Below, piece after piece: positions 12,061 to 24,300 of a stretch of 64,000 bases of DNA. How positions within the stretch are numbered: the first letter of the stretch is position 1; every line of letters starts with the position of its first letter. The notes under the pieces are model-generated. The model saw only the letters and a list, made by a program, of their open reading frames with translations, was not told the origin of the DNA and did not search any database. This DNA comes from Phylloscopus collybita (taxonomy: Eukaryota; Chordata; Aves; Passeriformes; Phylloscopidae). The position numbers were made by a program, and so were the translations under genes. Where the stretch lies: assembly GCA_027886175.1 (NCBI GenBank), contig JAJNNQ010000137.1, positions 38,550,001 to 38,614,000 of the forward strand, read 5' to 3'.

Positions 12061-14470
12061 AATTAAAGCAGAACTCAATGGGTTCTTTGAGTTCCCATTG
12101 TAATACTCTGTGAAGCCACAGATTCTGAAAAAATAAGTGTATGTATTTTTAATTTAATGTAATGGCATTTGGCAAGAGCTAGAACACACACATGCTTTTA
12201 TATGGCACAAGTAAAAACAAATATTCATTGAATTAAAACATGGCTGATTTAAAACCTATCTTACATTTTGATCCTGTGGGTCAAATTCTTTAGTAAAGGA
12301 TTCTTTCTAAACATCTGTATAAAAAGAGGCATAGTTACACTTTTTTTTTTTTTTTTTTTTTTTACTATCTGGAAGTGTGTTGAATTTCCTGCTGAAATCA
12401 TCTCTGAAAATAATTGGGAATCAACATTTCTTCAGAGAAAGAAACATTATTTTGATAAATTACTATTTCCCATATTTTTCATAAAAACTAATTTTCTCTT
12501 TGTTTATGAAACTACACTGTGGGTGTGACGAGGAAGTCTCAATTCCAACTTTTTCACCAGTTTCAAAGTGCAAAGCTGTAAAACTCAACAGCTTACAGAT
12601 CTGCCTATTAAGCTCTCATTTTGGCCAGCAAACACTTAGTACACAGGCAGCAGAATCTGAACCTTCTCCTTATTGATTTTCTGTTTGTGAGCCACATTCC
12701 TGAGAGTATATATTTTACCCCCAGTAAACATTATTGCTCTTATCAATGAAGAAGGTCATTGGTCATTATCCTTCCATTTCAGCAGTAATTATGATCAATT
12801 CCTATTTTCTGGTCCTCATTCCACTGTGGGAGGGTGGTAGACACCTGTCATACATTAAAAAAACTTTAGAGAAAAGCGGCTTGTATAATCATTTAGCTGA
12901 CAATCTGAATATGTCATTGAGTCTTACATTTGGGTGAACTTTTTCTGGAAATCTCTGAGTCCTATACAACCAACCCTCCACAAATTATTGTGTAACACTT
13001 CAGAGTCAGCCAAGAACTTTTAGCTAAATTTCTTGAATCACCAGTATTTTCTTTGAAATCCTAATGGTCTTACTCAAATACAAATCTGTCATTTCATGCA
13101 ACAGACAAAGCTGGCAGACCTAATAGGAATTTCCCATTGGACTTGCTTGAGAATATGAACCCAACTTTCACTGAAGGACTAAGCATATCCTTTCCCATCT
13201 CTCAGAAAGTGCAAATGAAAATCTTTACTTTTTACATAGCTCTCTTACTACCTGTCTATATCCATCTGGCACTTTGAGATAAGGTCATGCACAAATGGTG
13301 TTTCCAGGTTGACCTGTGTGCATTTAGAAAATACGTGCAATCAGTAAACACAAGGAACAAAACTATGAAGGTATAGCCTGAAAGTGGCAAAGCAAACATA
13401 CAGATTGAGAAAACAAGGGGGTTTGTTGTGCTTTCTAAACACTCAACCTTTTAAAGGTATGTCTTAAACTAATGTGTCTAAAATAATCTTTTGATAAATG
13501 GGAGGAATATTTTTCCTGTAACAGTGAACTTTACACTGCATTCTCTAATGTCGTGAAGAGAAGCTTTTGTTGAAAGAACTTGCCCAGAGGTTCTTTCAAG
13601 AAAAGAAGATGCTTTTATTTATAATCTCCAGAATTCCCAAAATGCAATGGTGTACAAAGATACTTGAAAGTAGACTTGATAATAATATGGGAAAAAAATA
13701 TGTGAATTCCTGCTGTGCTGAGCTGGTTTGATTATACTCTAAAGCCCTTAAAAACTGAGTTTAACATGTCTTTTGGGAGAAAAAGGAACCTTAAAATAGG
13801 CCTTCATAACAGGCCTATATCAGTTAGGAAGAAACTGCTTACTACATGTGCCAGTTTGCCTTGCTTTTTCTTCTCGTTTGGATGAAAATAGCTCATACTT
13901 GTAAATCCAGGGAGAGAATGAAGTAAACACAAGAGTTCAATACTTCAAATAGATGTCGAACTTCTAAATTTCCATTTACCAGACTTTTCCCTTAAGAAAA
14001 GAAAAACCGCCTCAGGCAAGTTCTGCTTCTACTACTATCTGGGCACAAATCTCTCCTCTTATTTTCCAGCCTTGGACCAGGGAATGGAGGGTTGGGCTGT
14101 TACTAGGCTAGGCATCAAAGGGGAATGGGGAACCTCAGTTACCTCTCCGTGTTTCCTGCCTTTATCTCTGGACAAGACAGAACATCTCTGCATTGCCAGA
14201 GAGAGTGGCAGTCCAGGACTTCACAGGAGTGCCAACTGGAGTGTAAAAATTCTGCCTATCAAAAGCAAGACTTTTGATATTAATTTACTAGAAAGGAATG
14301 GGTCTATTGAAACTGAGTCTGTTCCTGGAACTGCCACACATCTCAGGACAGGAAGGGGAGCATGGGCATCAGGTACCAGTGTCTCTTCTGCATAGCAGGG
14401 AAGAAGCTAAACCCCTCCTATTCAAAACTTCATTAAATGAAAAACATTTGTAGGATAGGAGATGGTGACT
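12061..14470. other. AT-rich non-coding sequence
   Basis: No recognisable gene or transposon. It contains a 23-base T homopolymer at 12341-12363. An open frame of 107 codons on the plus strand at 14072-14395 has no recognisable motif and no supporting context; I treat it as chance. Confidence 0.45.
12341..12363. repeat. T23 homopolymer
   Basis: An uninterrupted run of 23 T residues. It is not followed on either side by a recognisable retroposed sequence, so I call it a simple repeat rather than a retroposon tail. Confidence 0.95.
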
Positions 14471-14474
14471 TCTT

Positions 14475-14600
14475 GGCTTGCTGAGCAGGATACTTGCCTG
14501 AAATGCAGATGACCCAGATCCAATTTTCTGTTTCAATTCCAGTTCCGGAACAGGGACTTGAACTTGCAGCCTCAATTCCCAAGAGAGTGCCACTAACTTA
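14475..14600. repeat. Ancient palindrome-like interspersed repeat (MER131-like)
   Basis: Two imperfect inverted arms meet near 14535. The left arm reads like 'ACTTGCCTGAAATGCAGATG' and then 'ACCCAGATCCAATTTTCTG'. The right arm reads 'AACAGGGACTTGAACTTGCA' followed by 'CCTCAATTCCCAAGAGAGTGCC'-like sequence. This matches an old amniote repeat I remember in which a half reading 'actcacctgggatgtgggag...gttcaagtccc' faces its own reverse complement. I associate it with MER131 or an L3-linked element, but am unsure of the name. The copy is heavily mutated. Confidence 0.5.
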
Positions 14601-17600
14601 AAACCCAGTAGCTAGAAAAGCTCCTGGGATTTTTTAAATTTTAATTTTGTTACAGGGATTCAGAATTGGAGCCCATAATTGCTTTCAGCTGTAGTTTCAC
14701 TGAAACAAATACATTCCTATAGAATTTGATTAAAACAGATCAGCATTTTCTGCCAACATCAATGAATAGAGAATATTTTGGGGGGCTGCACTAAAGGAAA
14801 ATTATTTCAAAGAAGGAAAATGGGAAGGGTGAAAGAGGAGAATGGCAAGGGATCAGAGAGAAAAGTAGACAAGCCAAAATAAAGTCCTATTTGGAAAGGA
14901 AACAAAACCTTCCCTTTTAATAATATCTCTAGAGCATTCCTGGTTTAATACCTGTCCTGCTTTACAAGGCAGATAGACTTTCTGCTCACCAGTGACCACC
15001 TGATCAGAGAAGGAACTGTTTATTAATTCACTGTGTTATCAAAGTCAGGGTCAATCTGGAAAACTGATTTACAGCCAGAAATCCATCAGAGCCCAGTTTA
15101 GGCTCGAGACCCTTGATGTCTATTGTAGGCAGCAAAGATTTCTCTTCTAGCTTTTTCCTCATCTTCTTATTCTTATACTTTTCTGATGTATATTTCTATA
15201 AGCACCCTTTTGTTTTCTATACTGCCTGCATTCCTTTTAATTGCATTGAGATTTTTTTGTCCAGAAGTTTCAAAATCATTCATTATGGAGGCATACCTCC
15301 TGCTTTGATCCTTTGAGTATACATGTGCTGATGCATTTGTTTTTCCTTAGAAAGACTGATTTAATCATTTGAGCAAACCATCTACATTGAGGGAAGAATT
15401 TTGCATTCTAGTAGTCTCAAAGTGAAAGAGATTAAATTTGTTAATGAGGTATCATTTGGTTACAGTGAAGAAGGACTATACCTGGAAGACAGTGAGAGTT
15501 TTTTTCATCTCTCCCACATTGTTCAGATACAGAACAGTCCAAATGTCTGTTTTCCAGCTCAACTCCTAGGTAACTTTTGGCAAAGTGAAACAATGGAAAT
15601 TGCATTAGATTCGGTAAATGGTTAAGAACCATTACAGATATATGCAAACCCAAGGATAGGAAAAGGATAGGACCTATAGTCCTGTCCCCTGTATTTTACA
15701 GATTCTGTGCAGACTCCTTAGAAGGCCATGAATTCTAGACCAAATGAATGTGATGAGAATCCAAACAGGTAGGGACGCAGGAACAGGTTACTAAACTGGT
15801 GAAGAAAACCTCATACCAGGAAAAGCATCGGAGCTCAAAACCACCAGAAAGCAGTCACGTTTACTGAGATATAAAAGCAAAGATATAGAAGAAAATCTTG
15901 AAAGAAACATAAAAATTGGCCTTCTGACATTCAACTGAGTTGAAAAATTAATCTTTGTAATAAAGCAGTACTGCCACTTCAGCATATGCCCAAATCTGTG
16001 GCCCATTCATGCCAAATGACTTTTTGTTCATCCTTCCTTTTGGATAATGATTTGTTATAAGTTGAACTAACATCAATTCTTATGTATTGGTATTTTAACT
16101 AGATTGATGAGGATTTGAGAATCTTTAGTACTGCAACTATTAAAAAAATCAAAATCCTAAAAGACTGGCTTGAAAATTAAATCTAGAAAAATACATTAAT
16201 TTGGGGATTGCACTTTCTCTGTGTTATTTGACACTTGGGTGCTGGTTTTTTCAAGCTTTACTGCAGAATGTTTTTAAGCTAGCTGCAAATGTAAAACAAG
16301 TGAAAAAATAAATCTGAAATGGTCACAAAATCCCGAGGCTCAGAGTAGAGCTGGGAAGAATGCTCAATGCCAAGAGAAAATGAGTTGTCTGAAGCAGAAT
16401 TTCATAATTTTTGTTTCTCTTTGTTGTTTTACTATGGGCAAATTATAATACCGAGGTCTCCTGGTTCTGTAAATCTTAATTAATGAAATGTAGTATATTA
16501 ATTTGGAATCAAGTTTAAACTGCATGACTCATGTCATGTTGCATCATTCCACATAATTTTTTTTACAAACCAACTTGTTTCCTGCAATGATAGCATGCAT
16601 GTTTTGGGGGCAGTCATTATTAAACTGGTCTACAAATTTTGACTGTGAAAAGAAACACATCTGCATTCTGTAAATGTACATGCAACTACCTGAATTCCAG
16701 TTACATGATGTTGATTCTGCTGTTTCTTTTCCTGGTTGGAAAGAGAAAGATCTGCTCTTAAAATAAGCAGATGGGCTTTCAAAACACAAGCTTGAATGAA
16801 TCATTGAAAAAACAAAAATGGTAGAAGACTGAAATTGTGGTAGAATCAGAAACAAGGATATGCAGAACAGACATCAGAAATTATAGATGCCAATGCAAAA
16901 CAATTATGCTAAATGTGTTCTTGTGCTATAACATCACTGGCATTTTAATAACAGGAAACATCTGAGAGTTGGTTTTATAAGCAGGATGCTATGTGGTCCT
17001 AGTCCATGTGGGAGCTACTGAGAGGTACTAGGACAGGTGTCACATCAATCAGTTTTTAAAACTTTCAGAAATCTTCCTGATTAGTATTCCTGTTCCATCT
17101 GCCATGGCAGACACAGTCTGAAGAGGTCACAGCCCTGATGTGAATGTGATCTCTTAGTCAAAACCCTGGGTAATGGATGAGTTTAGGCTCACTTCTTCAA
17201 GCCCAGATGCAGGAGAACAGTTTATGACCTGGAGCCCTACCTACACCCTACAAACAGACCCTCAATAAAAACTGCGTTAGTCAGGACATCCTAGCACAGA
17301 CATAGCTATAATATGGTAATCTAAATTTACAGTCTTTCTTGTCCTCCTCCACATCCCTACCATCTTGTATTTCCAGCACAGTTACACTGGGAAACTGTCA
17401 TTTACAGATTGGCTATCTTTCTTCAGCTAGGCAGACACTGAGCATCAATAAAAGCACCTTGGATCTCTGTTCTTAGGTAAATTTGACTCTGTGGAAACCT
17501 GTGGCTCTGTTTTCCACTACAAGATGACCTTTCTCTGAGCACACATCTCTGGTTTTGGAATGCAGGTTTCAAATCTACCTTAGTTTTAACAGCAAACTGG

Positions 17601-19475
17601 CTCTGCCAAGGTAAGAGCCAACCTGAATTCTTGAGATGTGAAAACAAGTGAAACCACATTTAGAAATATATAGCTTTTTGCTGCTACAAGCAGTGGTTTT
17701 GTGCCCATCTACATCTGAGCTTCTTTGAATTTTTTAAAAAAGCAGTAAGTTTCACTTAAAACAAATGATAATAATAAAGGCTTAAAAATTTTGTTATATT
17801 TTTACTATTAGCATTGGATTAAAGCTGAATAATGCATTAACAGGTCGCTGGCAGGGGATACCAAAAATACAGACGCAATTTGCAGAGAGAAACCTGAGAT
17901 TCAGCAGCTTCTGAGTAGCCATATACTCAATATATTCACCAGCTTCTCAGTAGCCAGGCTGACATTAAATTAGGCTGCTAGAATAGGATTCTTGGGGTCA
18001 ATGCCATCAAGTGAATATATAAAGAATCAGAAGAAAATCAGGACATTTAACTAAAAGGTTTGAATTTGAGAAGATAGGATAGTCAAAGATCAAACTAGCT
18101 TTACACTCCTAATTTAGTTCTAATTGGAGAATTGTGGGTTCTATTAAATCTGCCTTGAGACCAGTAAGATGTCCAAATGGAGAACAGTAGGAATATGTCC
18201 CAAAACTGTCAGTCATCTTGTGAGCAATGGATTTTTGAGGAGTTTCATAATGGAAAATTTAGGCTAAATAATGCAATCTGTGTACAGCAAGTCAGATATA
18301 GAAAGTCTAGTTCAAATGCAATTTAAATATTACACACAGGGTTAGAGAAGGAAAATAGGGGAAGAACTTTGGAGAACTTGGAGTAAAATGATACAGCTAA
18401 ATATAAAGAAAAAGACATGGAAAGGAAAATAATATAAAGAAGGAAAACAGAACCCCTGTACTCCCATAGCCAAACATCTGTCTCACATTAGGAAGAATAA
18501 AGGCCAGAAAATATCGGCATGACCTTCATTTAACTCATTAAACCTACATTTAGATACCAATAGAAAATAGATGTGTTCAGTTTTGATCATAGGCATCCTC
18601 AGACTTCAGATTACCTATGTTCTTTCACCAAAAGCTCTATTTTAGAAATTCTTAGTCACAAAAGTCCCATATTTCTGTTATATCTGTGGAGAGATCTTAG
18701 TACACCATTATAAGTTTGACTGTATGTCAGTGCAATTTATTACATGATTCAAATCAGAATGTACTTTTGGAAACTTTCCCAAAAGTTTACATTAGTGGAT
18801 TCCTACTCTTCTACTTTAGGACTATTAACATTATACAATGCATTAGAGGCTGAAGGCATAGAGCAAAGAAAAGGTTTAATTACAGTTCCTCTGTGGAAGC
18901 TATAAATATATGGCAAGGATAAAGAAGAAAAGATAAGAAACCAAAACCAAAACTAAAAAAAAAAAATAGTGATGAGAAAATCACCTTAGAAATGACATCC
19001 TGAGGCAGAGGATATTGTGATAGATAGTGCTGATGGCTCCAGCAAGAGCTTCAGAGATTATCATAGTATTAGTCACTTTTCTGTGGCTTATTAGGAGAAT
19101 TTTAGTTCAATCAACTCTCCAGTTCTGCCTCAAGTGTTATGACCTGAAGGCAAAGATTATTCTGCTATATTTTCTACCATGAAAAAAATGCATGATATAT
19201 TTTTAATTAGAAGAATAAACATACATAATTTTCTGCAGCAGAAGTATTATAGGAGGAATTGTTACTGAAACAGTATTAAAAATGTAGTTCTTACTGTGAA
19301 AGTGAAGTGACTTTTGCATATTTTAAGGTTGCTTCAGGGTATTCCAGCAGCCCCTTGAAGTTAAAAAGAATAATATCAGAAAGAGATTTTTTCATCTTTT
19401 TCCAGACAGTACAAACCCCAATTCCAAAACAAACTTTAAACTCACTCTCCATGCCAAGAGAAGAGTCTCTTAACT

Positions 19476-19745
19476 GCTATACTAGCTTTACTACTACTAT
19501 AGTAGCCTCACTGTAAAATTCACTATATCCTTTACCACTGTAGTACATATGTTTAATATTATACTACTACAGGTATACTAGCTTTGCTAATTTATTTATT
19601 GTTTTATTTTACTTTATACAGTATTCCTGGTTTATTTTAGAAAATACACTGATTTATTTTGCTTTTATATTAATTAATTTCATTTCTAATATTGCTATAC
19701 TAGCGTTACTACTTTATACTAGCTTTATTACTACTATATAGGCTT
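19476..19745. repeat. Degenerate dispersed repeat of TATACTAGCTTTACTACTAC type
   Basis: Four related copies of TATACTAGC(T/G)TT, mostly followed by (A)CTACTACTATA, occur near 19478-19500, 19574-19590, 19695-19714 and 19715-19740. AT-rich unique-looking sequence separates some of them. The last two copies are adjacent. It looks like an old minisatellite broken by insertions and mutation. I know of no named family with this unit. Confidence 0.6.
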
Positions 19746-20369
19746 TCCTACTGCTGTAATAGAGGTAAGTATATAAGTTATCATAGAGCTCATAACACTT
19801 AATTGTAGAAAATGTAAGTACCATTTTCCCATCTCGGTATGAATCGGTGCATGACTGCTTAGAAAGGAAGTCTACAATGTATAATGAGAAGGCTCAAAAA
19901 GTAAGCAAGGAATAGGTCCTGAGGTATGTACTCCAAGGCTGGATTATAGAAATGAACATGAAAAGCCTAAGTAGAATCTAGAGCTACATGAAGTGTTAAG
20001 TATACCTTCCATACTTTGCAAAGGTGATTCATAGACCAAGTCTGTATTTGGGGCACACTTAAGCTGTATCCACATTGCTGCAGTCTGTAGATTGTGTCCC
20101 AGACTGGTTTCCCCTCACTAAAAAAATCGTAGTGGTTATAGATAATTATAGACCATTATTTTGCTTTTATTGACCCTCAATTTCTGTTTCAAACACATGC
20201 TGTAACTGTCCCAAATACAGGAGCAGCTCTCTGCTTCCCAAAGCCCATAGAGCATTACAACAATCTGAATCTGCTCTGCAAGACATCCTGCAGGTGAGTG
20301 GTCATTCACTTCCACTCTCCCACCTGAAGAACCAGGACCAAATCTCTTAAGCAAATCCTAGCCTCTTAC

Positions 20370-20418
20370 CAGGACAGATTGGGCCATAGTTGCATGAGTG
20401 CAATCTGTTCTTTGCTGT
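20370..20418 (-). other. Weak candidate exon, minus strand
   Basis: On the minus strand a good acceptor (TTTGTCCAAAGTTTCCAG) is followed by 49 bases and then a donor CTG|GTAAGAGG, with the exon ending at 20370. One frame is open across it. The peptide TAKNRLHSCNYGPICPG is not one I recognise. It would fit a leftward transcript from the CpG island 8 kb away. Pseudo-exons of this quality are common in vertebrate introns, so the call is weak. Confidence 0.12.
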
Positions 20419-20982
20419 CTGGAAACTTTGGACAAATGAAATTAATTTCAGATAGTGGAAATACATCTCTCTCCAGGCCTGGAACTGCTTACAGCAGATT
20501 TTCAGGATGACAGTGAATTTCAGGACAAGAATAATTGCATTTGCCAAGTGTTTGGTATACCTCTCTGAAGCTCCAGATCTTAGAAGGATGTCATTACCCT
20601 TTCAGGCTTAGTCACTCCTGATCATTAGTTTGAGCTAGGAGAATCTACTGTGAAGATCATAAAATTGCTCACAGACCTCATGTATATCATCCATAATGGA
20701 ACAGTTTCAGAAGAATCTCTATACTCCTCCAGGTATTACACAGCTTCCCCAACTTTTTAGAGTGATAAACAGTGTTCATATCACCCATAGACCACCACTC
20801 TAGTAGACACAGCTCTCTAACAGGAGGGATGGTTGTGGTCCCTCACAGGTTGGTTCATGGACTCCCTGACACCCAAGTCATGAAGGAGGTGTGGGAAGCT
20901 GACCCATTTTGGCTGATAATGATCAAGGATGGACACACACATACACAGCCTTTCAATTTCTCAACGTACAGCTGTGCTTCTG

Positions 20983-21285
20983 AACCATGAACATGAATCA
21001 ACAGTATATTGTTGCAGCAAAAGGGGCCAACTACATCCTTGGCAGTGCCAGCAAGAGAAGACCCAAGAGGTCAAGGCAAGAAATGTATCCCTTTATTCAG
21101 TACCTGTGAGGAGGTCTGGAGGGCCACCTACATGACTTGAAACCCTTCATCCTTCATGGAGCTCACAGCCTGACTGAACAAAGCCCTGAGGCACCTGTTC
21201 TACTAGGATCTGCTTTGAGCATGTGGTTGGAACAGATGACCCCTAAATGTCTCTCATTTACCTCAGTTACTTTATAGATGTATGA
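20983..21285 (+). mobile_element. CR1 LINE, 3' end with internal deletion
   Basis: The block from about 20985 to 21125 follows CR1 sequence just after the reverse transcriptase domain. It has an AACATGAATCAACAGTATAT-like block, then GCCAACTACATCCTTGG and GAGGTCTGGAGG. It then jumps to the terminal block near 21170: CTGACTGAACAAAGCCCTGA, the ATGTGGTTGGAACAGATGAC block near 21220, and a degraded CCAACCTCAATTATTCTATGA-like tail near 21265. The stretch between is deleted or badly decayed. It is an inert relic in the plus orientation. Confidence 0.75.
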
Positions 21286-22405
21286 CCACATGTTATTAGC
21301 AGCAAAACCTCATGGCTATGAAATTTAGCATGCAGGGGCATCAAATCTTTTTTTCTCACGTAACTCTCTTACCAGCACCAGAAATAGGAACAGAACCTCA
21401 AATGGATCCTCTGTATACTACAAACATCGTTCTTTGTAGAATGGCATTACAACCTCCTTTCTGGAAGTCCTCCTATGGAAGTCCATAGATTTCTGAGATC
21501 CTTGTGGAGGACTGTAAGCTGACATCAGATATATGATAGCGTCTGTAGTGAAGTGAGACAAAACATGCCAAAAGCATCAGCTAGTCTCTGTATTCATGCT
21601 CTGAGATGTCTTTTCTAGCACAGCCACTCAATGTGTTCACCAACATATAGGCAGTGAAGAAAGTCAGTGAGCTATGCATCAGTGGCAGAAACTGGGAGTG
21701 TAAAAACCCCACAATACTGAAATACTCCAACAGGCTTGGTCAGAGAATTTTTCATGCTCTGATCATCACTAGAGGGCTGGTGTGGTTTTTCAGGGCAGGT
21801 CTGCTGACATCAGTGTGAGGCTGCCCAGCTTCAGACACAGGTGAATCTGTTGCCACTGTGACTCCTACCATCTATCACAGGTCAGCCTGCAGGGTACAGT
21901 GTGCCACAGTAAATGAGACATTAGATTGTAATTAAACTGGCAATTAAACTGTAAATAACTTTGGCAAATAACATTTTTTCCTCAAAAGAAAACCATCAAG
22001 GATTTTTCAGAAGTGACTGCAGGGAAAAACTGAGCAAGTTCTATTTAAATAAGAGTAGAAGGGAAAGAAAACTAATATAAATTTTCTGGAAAAAGTCAGA
22101 TGTAAACATTTTTATGAACCCCTGTATGATGCAAATAGCATGACTGGTTTCCTTAAAAGAAGAAAACAGTCAGGTCAGAGATAAAGCTTAATAATTTTCA
22201 GAAAAAAAGCCAAACTGAAGAGGAAGCTAATAAAGAAACCCTTAGCATTGAACAGGTCTTTTAAAACTTAGGATGAATGACTGGTGCTCTAAAAAATCCC
22301 TGAGGTTATTCTGCAGATACCTTTGTATGTGTGAGGGAATAATGATGATAATGCCTTTCTGTGATTATGGTGGGAAAGTGTAGGCCACAGATTCCAGCAG
22401 AAGTA

Positions 22406-22430
22406 AGAAAGGAAGGAAGGAAGGAAAGAG
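22406..22430. repeat. GGAA tetranucleotide repeat
   Basis: About five GGAA/GAAA units in a row. Short GGAA arrays can bind ETS factors, but this is also an ordinary microsatellite. Confidence 0.85.
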
Positions 22431-24226
22431 TCCACTCTAAGTCCCAGAATAACTTAATCTAGGCTCTCATCTTCAGAAAGAACATTTTAATTTAGAGTTA
22501 AACATCAAAGACCATATGAAATCACCATTTCTTTGAAAATCCACACTAAAGGACAAGGAGATATTAGCCAAAATCCTTAAACTAATTAGCACCAAACACT
22601 CCTTTGGGCTGAACTTCTCCCTAGGATCAAATTACTGAGCTTAAAGTTAGCAAGCTCTTAGTCCAATCTCAGTGTGGGCAAAGACAAGCTTCCAGTGATG
22701 AGAACCTTTATTATCCCCATCCTAAATTGCTTTTTAGTCTGTTTTTTATTCTTTTCCTGATTTTTTAAATTTTGTTTTTATCCAGGAAGCAACATTCCTT
22801 AGTAGCTACTTCTGTTCACATACAAACAAGATTGAAAAACCAAACCAATGACTTAATGACCTTTCCATTCCTCAGAAGGGACCACTTTATTACTGTACCT
22901 CATCACCTGTCAGAATTCTGACTGCAGACTTCACCTCCATCCCTAACAGAAAAGAGCCAATCCTGGTTCTTGCAGAAATGCATCTAACATCAGGCTGAAG
23001 AGGATGATTGTGACTGTTCAGATCATTTCACTGAGAACTGGCAATGTTATCCCAAAATATATTCTCAGATGAACAGAAAGGACTGAGAAGCAAGGTGAAA
23101 GGACTGGCAAGCAAACGCACCAAAAGCAAAAAGCCTAGGAAGGTGATAGGGATTCTCAGTACAGATTTATAGACAGCTAGGAGAGATGACCCTGCCCCAG
23201 ATGAAGTAGGAACTGTTGAATGAAGAAGAAACTACGTCCCCAGAGTGCAACTGGAGTCTCTGCTACCTTAAAACTTTGTATTTAAATTCAGCAATTGAAT
23301 TAAAAATTATGCATTGGTACATTAACTTCTTTAGGACTCCGAGACAGTTTGATTTATAGAAGATAACAGTTGGGAAAACTGTGCTTTTAAGGCAGCAGGT
23401 CTTACTACAGATTTATACCTAACTGTGAGGAGAATTAGGTTCACTGGGTAGGATTTATTTTTCTTTGCCTGATTTTTTTAAAAAGCAAGAAAAGCCTTCT
23501 TTTCACTAACATATTGTAATGAATAAAAATTCAGCTTTGACCTGGATAAATATCTATCAAGGTTTGCAGAAGAGACATTACTACTGACCTTATCATCTTA
23601 ACAACACAGTTGGAGAGCTCTATTTCCTTCTAATTTATACTCGCACAATTTGAAGGCTGTGGCACATGCTATAGAAAAAGCAGTAAGGCAAACAAAACAA
23701 TTCTTTTAGTTTGTAAACAAAATAGTGTTGCTGACAGACAGAATTGTCAGAGTAAATGCCAGTTTACCATATTGTATACTGGATAAAACATTACTATGAA
23801 GAAAGCAAAATTCAAAAATCTTTTCTACTAATTATATTAATGACACATAATTTTCAGTTCATTTATCTATGTGGTTTGCAAGCTTTTAAGCTTAATAAAA
23901 ATCTAGACATCAGACTTTGTAAGAGAAGTAAATACATTTTTTAAACAGACAGAAATTATTATGAAATAATGACTACTGTAAAAAAAATAACACTGACAAC
24001 TTTCTTGATTTGGCATTTTAAATACAAATACTAGGGTAATTTTACTTTGAATGAAATGGCAATGTCATTTAACAATGAGCTAAATGAAAACAGACTCCCT
24101 TGAGAACTATTTATCATGCTACTAATATTGAGAATATTGAGAATACATTAACTAGACCTTAAGTAACTCTATCCCATTTTTAAATTACCTGGAAATTCTT
24201 GACCTACTCTGCATAGTTAGATGGTA

Positions 24227-24300
24227 AAACTTACCATGCGTTATGGCTGGGCTGGCTTCCTGGGCATTCTTGCTGTACGTCTGCTGCATGGTAAAGGTTT
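24227..24300. repeat. Inverted repeat / possible hairpin
   Basis: AAACTTACCATGC at 24227-24239 and GCATGGTAAAGGTTT at 24286-24300 are near reverse complements with a 46-base loop. The arms cover both putative splice sites of the candidate exon at 24237-24285, so an RNA stem here could mask them. Confidence 0.6.
24237..24285 (-). other. Candidate exon, minus strand
   Basis: On the minus strand an acceptor (CGAAACCTTTACCATGCAG) precedes about 49 bases and a donor GCATG|GTAAGTTTT, which fits the vertebrate consensus well. The segment is clearly GC-richer than its surroundings and keeps CpGs, as exons often do. Two frames are open across it; one reads QTYSKNAQEASPAITH, which I do not recognise. 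It lies about 4.2 kb downstream of the putative leftward first exon. The acceptor has only a modest pyrimidine tract, so it may be a pseudo-exon. Confidence 0.22.

Larger units (their letters stand above)
14601..20982. other. AT-rich non-coding sequence
   Basis: No recognisable gene. Noted inside: two copies of a CAGCTTCT(G/C)AGTAGCCA motif near 17904 and 17940, an 8-bp inverted repeat GTCCTAGT/ACTAGGAC near 16995-17035, and an unnamed degenerate repeat at 19476-19745. A weak candidate minus-strand exon is listed separately at 20370-20418. Open frames up to about 100 codons (for example minus strand 16544-16855) carry no recognisable motif. Confidence 0.45.

Noticed and set aside
16995..17035. 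8-bp inverted repeat GTCCTAGT/ACTAGGAC
   Set aside because: Short, long loop, expected by chance in 64 kb.
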